Source: Sphaerolaimus hirsutus
Lineage: Eukaryota > Nematoda > Chromadorea > Monhysterida > Sphaerolaimidae
Assembly (NCBI GenBank): GCA_964036195.1
Contig: OZ038458.1
Coordinates: 10,057,832-10,121,831, forward strand
Reading direction: 5' to 3'
DNA: 64,000 nucleotides
The notes beneath the pieces were generated by a model. That model was not told where the DNA came from, did no database searches, and was given only the letters and a program-made list of their open reading frames with translations. Positions 48,228-57,047 of this stretch are shown here, one piece after another. A program made the position numbers and the translations under genes. Numbering within the stretch: the first letter of the stretch is position 1; every line of letters starts with the position of its first letter.

Positions 48228-51200
48228 TGTAATGCGAGAACTGACGGCGGGCCACCAAAGTGCCAGACCTATGTCTCTGGGACGGCGACCCAGCGTCAAT
48301 TAACGCTTACAAGCCCTAATTATGGCGCCTTAGCCGCCGGAAACGCCACACGGGCCATCTTTAGACCGAACGACGTCATCACGACGTCGCCCTATATGAA
48401 ACCTAACTTATAGGAAACTTATGGCGCGACGGACGCCAGCTATGGTAATTGGCGCCAGATCACCAAAGTGCCAGACCTACGCCTCTGGGACGGTGATTAA
48501 GCGCGAATTACCATAGAACGATATATCGATGGCGCTGTGCCGCCGGCCTTAATTAGCGGAACGGCTTAATTAGCCGCGTCTAGTCGTGAAAAGACCCGGG
48601 TGACGTCATTCGACGTCTCCGGGAATGAAACCTAACTTTTGCGATATTTACGGCGCTTTCATTAAAAAGGAAAAGCAGCGCCGAGCAAAAGTCGACTCCC
48701 TTGAGCATGGCGGCCAAACGAGCGCCGGCGAACGACTTCGACGGCCGCGACAGCGCCGCGTCGCCGCCATTCGACACCCGCCGACCGCCGGAACCCGGGA
48801 GAGGGGGATTTTGGGTGATTTTGGGCATTTTTGTAGAGTGTCGGATCGGCCGCTTTTGGCCGAGTGCCAACTTTCTGAAAACGGCACCGAGTGTATTTTC
48901 GAGGGGGGCTAAGCGCTGTCGCCGTATTGTGGCGACAGTTTATCGATCAAAACTTGTAAAATTACCCCTACCCAGTCCCCGCGAGCGTCGACAGCGTTGG
49001 CCGCCGGAAACGTCCGCGGAGCGACAGACTTCGGCCGCTCAGAGTTCTTGGTGGGAGTGGCCACCGGAAGGGAGGGCCCCGATAGCTCCAGAAGCCTACG
49101 CCCTTCGGAGTAGAGACGGGTCAACCCTTCTGGAGGGATATGTGCCGTAGGTTAAAAATTAGTAAAGGAAATTGGAAGAATGCCAAAAAGGCAGTTTTTG
49201 TGTGTAGTTTGGCACATATCCCGTAGCCACTGCTGCCACAGGGAGGAGTTTTGTGATTTTGTAGGTTGTAGGAGTAGGTTTAGGTTGTAGGTGCGCGGTA
49301 GGTGCCGCGGTATGTGATCTATGGCGCGTATGGTTGTGTTTATTTATTTGTACTTATTTACTCACTTAACCCCTTCAGTTGTGATAATTGCACGTGTTCG
49401 TGATTATGTTTTACGTTCGCACTTATTTCTGTGTTTTGCACTTATTTCTGTGTTTTGCACTTTTGCACCTTGTGTTTAGCTTCACGTTGGCCGATTGGTA
49501 CGCTGGTTTTGGACGAGCTCACGTTTGAGCAAAATACGGTTGTTTTTGTATTTTGGTCCTTTTGCAGTTGTTTGCAGTTTTCGAGTAGCCTGTGGGCTTA
49601 CCCGGCTTGTTTTAATTAAATTACGCTTAGTTTGAGAGTCTCACTCAGTTTGGGTAATTTTAAGCTGTTAGTTTGTGCGTTTACATTCGGTAGGTTACTG
49701 TAGGTAGTTATTTCTTAGTTTGGCACAGTTCCAGGTTTGGTTTTATTAGCTGGCTGAGTGCCAGAAGAAAGGTGTTCCTGAATGTCAAGTCACCATTCCC
49801 TTGTCCCATTAAAAAGTAACCCTTGTGGTAACATGGCTCTGTTCAACTGAAGTCACTTATTTTCAGTACACTTTCGAATGCACTTTCGTGATTGGTTGGC
49901 TCCGCCCAGCTGCAAACCAGTTTTGGGCATTTCAGACCCATAAAAGAGAGCCCCAATCCAGTGATTGTCATCAGTCTATTCAATCCAATTCTAATTACTA
50001 AGTCAGTGATTTACCAGCTGAAATGAGCCTACCCTTGGTTATTCATTCTCTGCTAACTCTGGCATAGGCCTTCTCTTCCCTCTGCACGGTGACATTTAGG
50101 TTCACAGGGGCAGGAGTGGCCACACGGAGCTGCCGGTATAGCTAAGATAGGGTGTTGTATGGGGAGAACCCACCATCTGTGATGCTTACTGTACGTCTGG
50201 ACCTCTGTGGACTTGTTTTAGGCGTAGTATAAACTGAAGTAGGCTGTACACCTATTGACTCGCTCTAGGCTTTCGTAAGGGCCCAAACAGTTGTGCTACG
50301 TCGTTGTAGATTACTTTTGATAGTGGTGCTGTGCCAAGCTAGGACTTAAGTACCTGGACTTGTGTGGTCTCTTACCAGTGCATCGTACTGCTATCCTCAC
50401 CTGTCTGGTTTAGCTTTCATGACCCTGAGTGTTATTTAGTCATTTTTATGTTAATGTTCTGATTTGGAAAGTGGAAAGGTAAATTGGAAATATTTAAATA
50501 CTTTGGAAACTTTATTTGCAACGTGAATTGAGAAACCCAATTAGTGTAATTCAAGCTTACTCTGGTGCGACTAATTCTCTACTTAATCTATTGGCTCATT
50601 CCAGCTAGTGGATCTAATTACTTCTATTCTAACTAGTGAGTCATGATGGAAGTTGCTTTTATTTGCTTGCGTTCGAGTGATGTTCAATTGTCGGTTTTTG
50701 AAGCGTGGGCTAATCTTGTTTCTGTTTTTGAGAATGCGCCAAGTTCTGAAGGTTTCTGGGAGGTTGATAATTTGGAAGTGGGCCCAGTTTTTGATAGTTT
50801 TGAACCCGTGTCGGAAGTGTTTCAAATTCAGCGAAGGGCCACGTACGCGGAAAAGGTTCAGGGCGCCGATGATTTTGTGATTGATTCTGTTTTGCCCAAT
50901 GGCGAGATAATTTGTGATGCTTCCCAGCAGTGGTTGCTTGATCACTTGGTCATGGAGCCAGCTTTTATTGAGCCCGGAATTTGTGGTGTTTTTGAGGGAA
51001 CTGCTGAAAGGCTGAAGAAATCTGTGCAGCCTAGAAACCTTTGGTATTTGGTGGGTAAGAGAGGGAAATTACAGCCGCACGTGATTCGCCGCAAGCTTTT
51101 GCAATTTGCGCGACCGGACTTTGTTAGCTGTGGCAACCAAGTAGACCGAAAAGCTCAGAAGCCTACGTCCTTCGGAGTAGCTAGGTCGAAAGGCACCAAG

Positions 51201-51537
51201 CTGGTGAAGTTTGGCAGACAGGGTTCCCGCGCACGCGGCAAGCGTAGGGCTTGTAGGGCAATTGTTGATCGTCCGGTGGACATTATGCCGCTCGTTGAAT
51301 TATCGGAATTGTGCGATTATTTGGTTGGCGTGTTGCCATCGTTTGTCGTTCCACGGGTGCAGAAGGCAGTTAAGTCCCCTGTTAGGTGCTGTACATTTGG
51401 CGTAATTAGGCAGGATGGGCTGCATGAGCGCATCGTTGAAAGTTCTGACGGAAGTGGACATTGTCCAAGGTGTTGCTATTTGGCCCACAATGGGATCAGA
51501 AGTGAAGTTGCAGTACCCGGGGGTCCGCTATATTATA
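48228..51537 (+). repeat. 3' LTR (3310 bp)
   Basis: Same length as the 5' LTR; the one difference I noticed is A at 49865 for G at 23873. It contains hairpin copies with cores at 48263-48280, 48471-48488, 49091-49106 and 51158-51173. A truncated duplicate of the Gag-Pol start (50643-51581) runs out of the LTR and stops in the flanking LINE; that is a by-product, not a gene. Confidence 0.95.
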
Positions 51538-51541
51538 AATG
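51538..51541. other. Right target-site duplication (AATG)
   Basis: AATG follows the 3' LTR and matches 22232-22235. Confidence 0.85.
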
Positions 51542-53430
51542 CGCGCAGCACATCGGGCATGCCGCTAATGTCCGGTACTAGTAAGACATTGTTTTTGGCT
51601 TTTTGTCAATCTCTTAGTTTTATCGATTCGAACGTGGCGACGCGTCTTCGCCAGGCAAAGTGTGCCTTGAATGGCGACTCCAGAAAATTGGCACAAAATC
51701 ACATCGTGCATGATGTTATTTTGGTACGGACTGCGAAATTTTGGCAATTTGCAGGATTAATTGTGCCAGTTTTTGGTGTGGCTTTATTTTTAGTATATTC
51801 ACTTATTTTGCCATACTTGCCGGTTTTATTTAGAGGCAGAATGACCTCATTGTGTGTCACAGGGACATTTTTTGGATTTTTGATCTTTTACGCGGAGATC
51901 TCGTTGGGCGCGTTTTATGCCTACTTGTTTTGCCATCGCTTTAAGAAATTGTCACTTTTGAATAAAGTAATTGTGATTTTGATCGTGGCGCTGAATATGA
52001 CGCAACAATGTGCTGCGGTGGGAAAACTTGACTCTGTTGCAGGAAACAGCCCTGCGATGGGAGCAGCTGGGAGCATTATCCTTAGCACGCTCCAACATTT
52101 TGGCACACAAGCAGGTGTGTCAGAAAAATTGAAATTGACAGTGCTGTACCAGAATGTACGTGCGCTGCGCGGAAATTTCAACGCATTGAAATCGATGGCA
52201 GATAAGCACGGGTACGACGTGATCTGTCTATGTGAAACACAATGCGAAAACGGGAACGACGCACCGATTTTGTGCGGTTACGATCGATTTCTGCGCTTGA
52301 AAGTCGATAAACGTCAGACAGGTGGCTTGGTCATTTATGTGAAAACTACATTAAAGGCAGAATATGTGGCTTGTAAAGTAGGATCACACGATGACAAGTA
52401 CACCCTGCAAGTGCATTTGAAGGGTGTCTCATCTCGCTTTGCAATAATCGTTGTGTACCTAGAAAATAATGGGAAGGCATCTAGATCTGGAGTTGTTCTA
52501 GACTCAAACGAACAAATACTGACACGATTGTCAGAAATGCTGGCGGTGAATCGCCGCAAAGGCATTGAAAATCTGATAATCGGCGATTTCAACGGACACA
52601 TCGGCTCTGGCAAATGGGGTATACCTGGCAATGGCCCGAAATTGAATGCGAATGGCAAAATCATTTGTGACTGGTACAAACACTCGGGTATGTCGCTGTT
52701 GAATCTGAAATTAAGGGGCATGTGGACGTTCACACGCAGCAACTGCAGGTCAATTATTGACCTGGCATTTCTCGACCACTGGCAAAGTCGACTTCTAGAT
52801 GGACATGTAGACGATAAATCGATCCACAGTCCACTAAGCAGTGATCATCACGCATTGCAACTGAACTTGGAAATTGGTGGGTTTGTCAGAGACAAAAACA
52901 CCGGAAAAACGGCTTGGAAACTCAAACGCACAGAAGATTTTGTGCAATTGAGGCAGGTGATGGAAAACAATCCAATGCCAGAAGCTGAGACGCCATACGC
53001 TCATGGTGATCTGATTAAATCGATTCATGAGTGTGCGCACATCACAGAAGGAATGATGGGACGCGTAAAGTCGACATCGGGCAAAAAATTGACATGTCAA
53101 CGCTCGGATGCATATGAGTCGAAATTGGCTCGCAAGGTGAATAAAGCAAGGCGGCACATGAAAAAAAATGTGCATGATAAGCAAGCGCGCTTAAATTTAC
53201 AGATTGCGCGCATGCATCTGAATAAATATCGGATCGAAAAGAAGGAACAGACGGAATTGGAATATGTTGAACAGCTACAGAACCAATGCTCAACAGCGGT
53301 GCGGCGCTTGTACAGGCATGTGCATGGGTTCAGAGATGTAGCTCTACGTCGGCTGGCTTTAGAAAACGACTATGGTGTGATCTGTGACGATATCACAATG
53401 AAAAAGAACTCGAAAAAGCCTGGTCCATAG
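51542..53430 (+). CDS. LINE ORF2, first part: hydrophobic N-terminus plus apurinic-type endonuclease
   Basis: The frame continues the LINE reading frame broken at 22235; a start codon upstream of 51542 is therefore not needed. The open frame beginning at 51415 includes LTR bases and is not a real start. The first 190 residues contain three hydrophobic stretches, for example GLIVPVFGVALFLVYSLILP and TFFGFLIFYAEISLGAFYAY. The endonuclease follows: YQNVRAL with the conserved Asn, LCET with the catalytic Glu, GDFNGHIG (near 52584) and SSDHHALQL (near 52841). This is the EEP-type nuclease that nicks target DNA for target-primed reverse transcription. The frame ends TAG 53428-53430, just before the RT frame. 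Confidence 0.88.
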
Positions 53431-53432
53431 TC

Positions 53433-55505
53433 ATGTCGCCAAATCCGGGGGCAAAGCATATGGATGCAAGGTTATGGAAAGGGGCTGATATAATTCATCC
53501 CGATACTGGGAGGAAATTAGAAGAGCCAATATCGATGGACGAATTGAAACAGGCAATTAAGAAAATGAAAAATGGAAAGTCAGCAGGCACAACTGCGATA
53601 CGGCACGAATTTTTCAAAGCATTAGACCAGAGTCGGCTGGGGGAAATGTTGAGGCTGATGAATTCATGGCTGTCAGGTAATCCGATTGATGATGAAGCAA
53701 AAATATGCTCCATGGTGTTGCTACACAAAAAGGGGAGCACTATGGACATCCGCAATTACCGGACATTGGGTATCGGATGTAATGTCCTGAAATTATACAT
53801 GTCCATTCTTAATAAACGGACATTATGGGCATTTGAAAAACATGATGGTTTTGGTGATGCCCAGGGTGGATTCAGAGGTGGTCGCAGAACACTGGATAAT
53901 TTGGTGGTTATGCAAGCATGCAAGCGCCACGCAGACAAAACGAAAGGCAAACTAATCACCTGCTTTGTAGACGCTGTTAAGGCATTTGACAGAGTCAACC
54001 GGAAAAAGCTATGGGCAAAAATGCGCCACTTCGGATACCCCACAGGGTTTATCAGGGCAATTGCAAATACGTATGATAATTTAAAGTGTAAAATGACATT
54101 TGGCGAATACAGCAGCGATTTGCTGGATTATCCCACCGGCTTGAGGCAGGGGTGTTGCTGGTCGCCAACGGGATTTATTTTATATTTGGCCGATTTAAGA
54201 CATCACCTAGAGCAGGCAGATGTGGGGGCTAAAATGGGCACGGAAAAAGTCCCGGGATTGTACTTTGCTGATGACATGTGCTTTTTAAGCAACACTGAAT
54301 CCGATATGCAGAGAATCATGGACATTTTTACACAATGGTCCTGGTCATGGGACGTTGCAATAAACCCCGCAAAAAGTTTTGTCCTTAGATGGGGACAAAA
54401 ATCCAAACCGGACAAAAAATGGCGTCTGGGGTACGACCATTCTAAAAAACCTCTCACGGTTTCGGAATGCGATAAAATCAAGTATCTGGGAGTGACTATT
54501 ACGAGTCACAAAGATACGTTTGAAGAGCACAGAAAAAACTGTGTTCAAAAAGCAGCAGGATTGAGCAAATTAGCATCAAATGCTGCGAGGCGTACGTCGG
54601 CTAAATTCTGGAGCGTGGACATGATTTGGAAATGCTATGCGGAAAGTGCGGTCACATACGGATTAGAAGTGACAGGCATTCGCAAAAGCCAAATGGACGC
54701 AATCGACAGATTCTTTCTGGGCGCAGTAAAGTCTACTGTTGATTTGTGCAAAACGACATGCAGTGACTTGCTGTGGAAAGATTTGGGCCACGTAAGGCCC
54801 TCGGATCGAATCAAAAAGCACACAGTTAGCTACTGCGGCTATCTTTCGAGATTGACAAATAGCTTGTGCAAACGTGGCTACGAATTTCTGCTGCAGAACA
54901 AACCGCGACGCGCCGCAACAACTACTCGTGAAATTATGGGCGCTTGTATACCGGATAGAGCGGAAATTTACGCCAGAACCTGGGGCAACACATTGGAGGA
55001 AACGAATGATATGAAGAAATTCTGGCTCAACAAGTTGGTTCGACATCGTTGTTTGGAACGACAGGATCGCGCAATTTTACAACGCGATAGTCTGGCGAGT
55101 CGACACATGGATTTGTGCCCTCTAAATCTGCGAGCATGCAGAAACGGCCATTTCCAATGGTTACAAGCGCGGTACAATAGTTTGCGGTTATCGGGCGAGC
55201 AGAGATGCTCCCAGTGTGTTGGGATTACGGGCGGGGCAGTGTTGACCGTAAAACATGTGCTGCTGTCATGCCAACACAAGAAAACCCGGGAAAGTAGCAA
55301 AAAATTATTTGAAGAACTGGGTACGGGATGCAGATGTATCGCAAAACCCACCATGTCACCACTACAGAAATTGAGCTGGTTGACATCGTCTGATAGATGC
55401 GACTTGCATCGCACTGCAGTCAGCACACATATTGAGAAAACTTTGGCCAGATGCGCAAATACAATCTGGAGGCCGCACATGACTGCTGTACCCTCACAGA
55501 CATGA
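53433..55505 (+). CDS. LINE ORF2, second part: reverse transcriptase
   Basis: Non-LTR RT motifs are in order: KMKNGKSAGTTAI, NYRTLGIGCNVLKLYMS, GGFRGGRRTLDNL, FVDAVKAFDRVNRKKLW, GLRQGCCWSPTGF and catalytic LYFADDMCFLS (near 54268). A C-terminal CSQC ... H ... C cluster (55205-55270) is common in LINEs. Its frame differs from the endonuclease frame. Reading upstream in the RT frame is open only back to about 53388 (KELEKAWSIV before the ATG). One missing base in the A run at 53401-53405 would reconcile the two, so a frameshift mutation or -1 recoding is likely. I cannot place it confidently in a LINE clade; CR1/L2-like is plausible from the ORF1. Confidence 0.9.
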   Translation: MSPNPGAKHMDARLWKGADIIHPDTGRKLEEPISMDELKQAIKKMKNGKSAGTTAIRHEFFKALDQSRLGEMLRLMNSWLSGNPIDDEAKICSMVLLHKKGSTMDIRNYRTLGIGCNVLKLYMSILNKRTLWAFEKHDGFGDAQGGFRGGRRTLDNLVVMQACKRHADKTKGKLITCFVDAVKAFDRVNRKKLWAKMRHFGYPTGFIRAIANTYDNLKCKMTFGEYSSDLLDYPTGLRQGCCWSPTGFILYLADLRHHLEQADVGAKMGTEKVPGLYFADDMCFLSNTESDMQRIMDIFTQWSWSWDVAINPAKSFVLRWGQKSKPDKKWRLGYDHSKKPLTVSECDKIKYLGVTITSHKDTFEEHRKNCVQKAAGLSKLASNAARRTSAKFWSVDMIWKCYAESAVTYGLEVTGIRKSQMDAIDRFFLGAVKSTVDLCKTTCSDLLWKDLGHVRPSDRIKKHTVSYCGYLSRLTNSLCKRGYEFLLQNKPRRAATTTREIMGACIPDRAEIYARTWGNTLEETNDMKKFWLNKLVRHRCLERQDRAILQRDSLASRHMDLCPLNLRACRNGHFQWLQARYNSLRLSGEQRCSQCVGITGGAVLTVKHVLLSCQHKKTRESSKKLFEELGTGCRCIAKPTMSPLQKLSWLTSSDRCDLHRTAVSTHIEKTLARCANTIWRPHMTAVPSQT

Positions 55506-55848
55506 TGCGCTAGATAAAATTCCATTGCATTGGAATTTTTAAGTTATCTTGCAGTTATGGATACACCGCGCCGGCAGCCGACGACCTTCAAGGCTCTCCT
55601 CGCGTCACTGGTCGACTGATACTAGTCCCATCTTTTTTTTCTCAATTGTGATTTGTTCATTTGATATACGAGTATTATATGTACAAAGTTATAATTGCAT
55701 ATTAGTCATTGCAGTTTATTTGATACATCCGTTCGCGTAATAACTGTGATAGAAATGTTATTGGTGTGACTCAACACACATGTCTTGCATGGTAGTCACT
55801 GCCACGGCGAACCAATAATGAACATATCAAATACAAAATACTAAATGA

Positions 55849-56012
55849 AGACTGTTAAGTATTCCCTGTAAAATGTTGGCCGAACTTGAATGAAGAAAAA
55901 TGTCTGAAAAAATGGTGAAAAAATAGAAGGGTGGTCTCCAATAGAAGGGTGGGTAACAAAGGCAATGACAAAATTAGAAGGGCACCCTTCTATTAGAAGA
56001 AATACAGTATAT
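55849..56012. mobile_element. R2-family element, right half
   Basis: It carries CTCCAATAGAAGGGTGGG and ends CTTCTATTAGAAGAAATAC, the terminus missing from 17684-18049. Together they bracket the LINE. Confidence 0.6.
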
Positions 56013-56029
56013 CGTGGTATGTACTGTGT

Positions 56030-56330
56030 TAAAATATGGTGATTGTAGCTTTTTTAGAACCAGCGTTATTCAATTTTGCTAATGTTTGCTCAAAATGGGT
56101 GCCCATGTCAATATATTCAGAACCGTCACGCAATATGCATGTTTATTCTGGGTCTATTGGAAGGAAGCACCCAACCGCCTCTGTAGCTCAGTTGGTAGAG
56201 CGTGAGACTTTTAATCTTAAGGTCCGGGGATCGAGACCCCGTAGGGGCTATTCCTTTTGCTTCACGCGCGGAGTAATTTTGGTTATTATTTGAAGCTAGA
56301 CGAGCACAAATTATTTGAAACTTGTAATGG
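56030..56330 (+). repeat. tRNA-containing block, right copy of an inverted duplication
   Basis: Inverted match to 17155-17480. Flanking bases have diverged (for example GGAAGGAAGCACCCAACC here, GGAAGGTGGTACCCAACC on the other minus strand), while the tRNA is identical. Confidence 0.8.
56177..56248 (+). tRNA. tRNA-Lys (anticodon UUU), second copy
   Basis: It is base-for-base the same 72 nt as the minus-strand gene at 17238-17309, with a complete cloverleaf and the TTT anticodon. The T loop has the same unusual first base. A T-rich terminator is not close downstream (the nearest is TTCCTTTTGC). Confidence 0.85.
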
Positions 56331-56569
56331 AAGTAGTAAATATATTTGGGAGAAGACGGAAGTATAAATGAGGCTTTTTTGAAACATTAAAAATAAAATT
56401 GTAGTCGTCACAATTTTTGCGCCGAAGGGCACCAGCACCGGTGCTGGTGCGGTGCCCTATCGGTGCCATATTTCCCGGTGCCTTTTCCATCGCTCGTCTT
56501 AATACGCAAATGTGACGAACAGCCATGATGTCAGCGTCGAACAGCGTGCGCAGGTGCTCCACATCAGCG

Positions 56570-56786
56570 CCCCGCACACTGGTTGAATTATGTGTGTAAA
56601 CTGGTTTGTGTCAACTCGGTTTTCAGTTTCACGTGTCGCAGAGCGACTCCAAATGCACATGCGGCAACTTTGAAAATGAAGCGTGATTGCAAGTGTATTG
56701 GAAGTTCGTTCGGTGACACGTGAAGCCGAAATCTGAGTTGACAGACCAGCTGACACATATCAACTAGTGTGTGGGCCGCCATTGTC
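56570..56786. mobile_element. Small foldback element (CACACTAGTTG family)
   Basis: The left end GCCCCGCACACTGGTTG and right end CAACTAGTGTGTGGGCCGCC are inverted. Inner arms share GTTTGTGTCAACTC and GAGTTGACA with CACGTGTCGCAGAGCG. No gene. From 56331 to 56569 I see only a GGTGCC-rich patch; 56787-57047 holds nothing I recognise. Confidence 0.6.
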
Positions 56787-57047
56787 CTCGTGAGCGGAGC
56801 GCACCTAAATCGCATCATCAAACTTTGGCCCAGACTGTTTCTATATCATTTTCATGGCGATTAGAAAAATACATTCAAAATGTCATGGATTTCATGCAGA
56901 TTTTGTTTGATTTGGAATCTACGGAAAAGTGAACCCCTCAGGAACTCACTTTTAGATCAAAAAATAGCTCGGGGAAGTGTCCAGCCAGCGTCTTTTGTTC
57001 AGTTATCGTTATTTAACGTTTGCTTTATACCTTTGTCAGAAGGAATC

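Larger units (their letters stand above)
22236..51537 (+). mobile_element. Giant Ty3/gypsy-type LTR retrotransposon, 29.3 kb, complete
   Basis: Two 3310-bp direct LTRs (22236-25545 and 48228-51537, constant offset 25992) enclose a primer binding site, a 3736-codon Gag-Pol frame, a 2270-codon NADAR-domain frame and a small spliced frame. The LTRs begin TGTAAT and end ATTATA, imperfect inverted ends. The 4-bp target duplication is AATG. I saw one LTR difference (G at 23873, A at 49865), so insertion is recent. All frames are intact. The domain order protease, RT, RNase H, integrase is that of Ty3/gypsy (Metaviridae-like) elements. The size is several times the usual 5-10 kb; giant relatives are known from planarians (Burro). 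Confidence 0.93.
51542..55838 (+). mobile_element. Non-LTR retrotransposon (LINE), right part
   Basis: This continues the LINE from 18060-22235. The 3' region (55506-55838) has no gene. It has a small hairpin with arms AAAATTCCA and TGGAATTTT around TTGCA at about 55516-55539, near the ORF end. The proposed right target duplication TACTAAATGA is at 55839-55848. Confidence 0.65.

Noticed and set aside
48180-48230. 3' LTR beginning at TGTGATGCC right after the purine tract
   Set aside because: The 5' copy does not contain these bases; the shared repeat begins at TGTAATG and the AATG duplication plus rejoined LINE frame fix the edge there.
22236-51537. CRISPR-like array from the repeated CCTACGTC motif
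   Set aside because: Spacing is irregular (about 100 nt to several kb), the repeat is a structured motif with variable stems, and the genome is eukaryotic.
51415-51541. Start of the endonuclease protein at 51415
   Set aside because: These bases belong to the 3' LTR in a different register from Gag-Pol. The LINE frame begins at the duplication and continues from 22235.
50643-51581. A second gag-like gene of 312 codons
   Set aside because: It is the LTR-borne duplicate of the Gag-Pol N-terminus running out into the LINE and stopping by chance.
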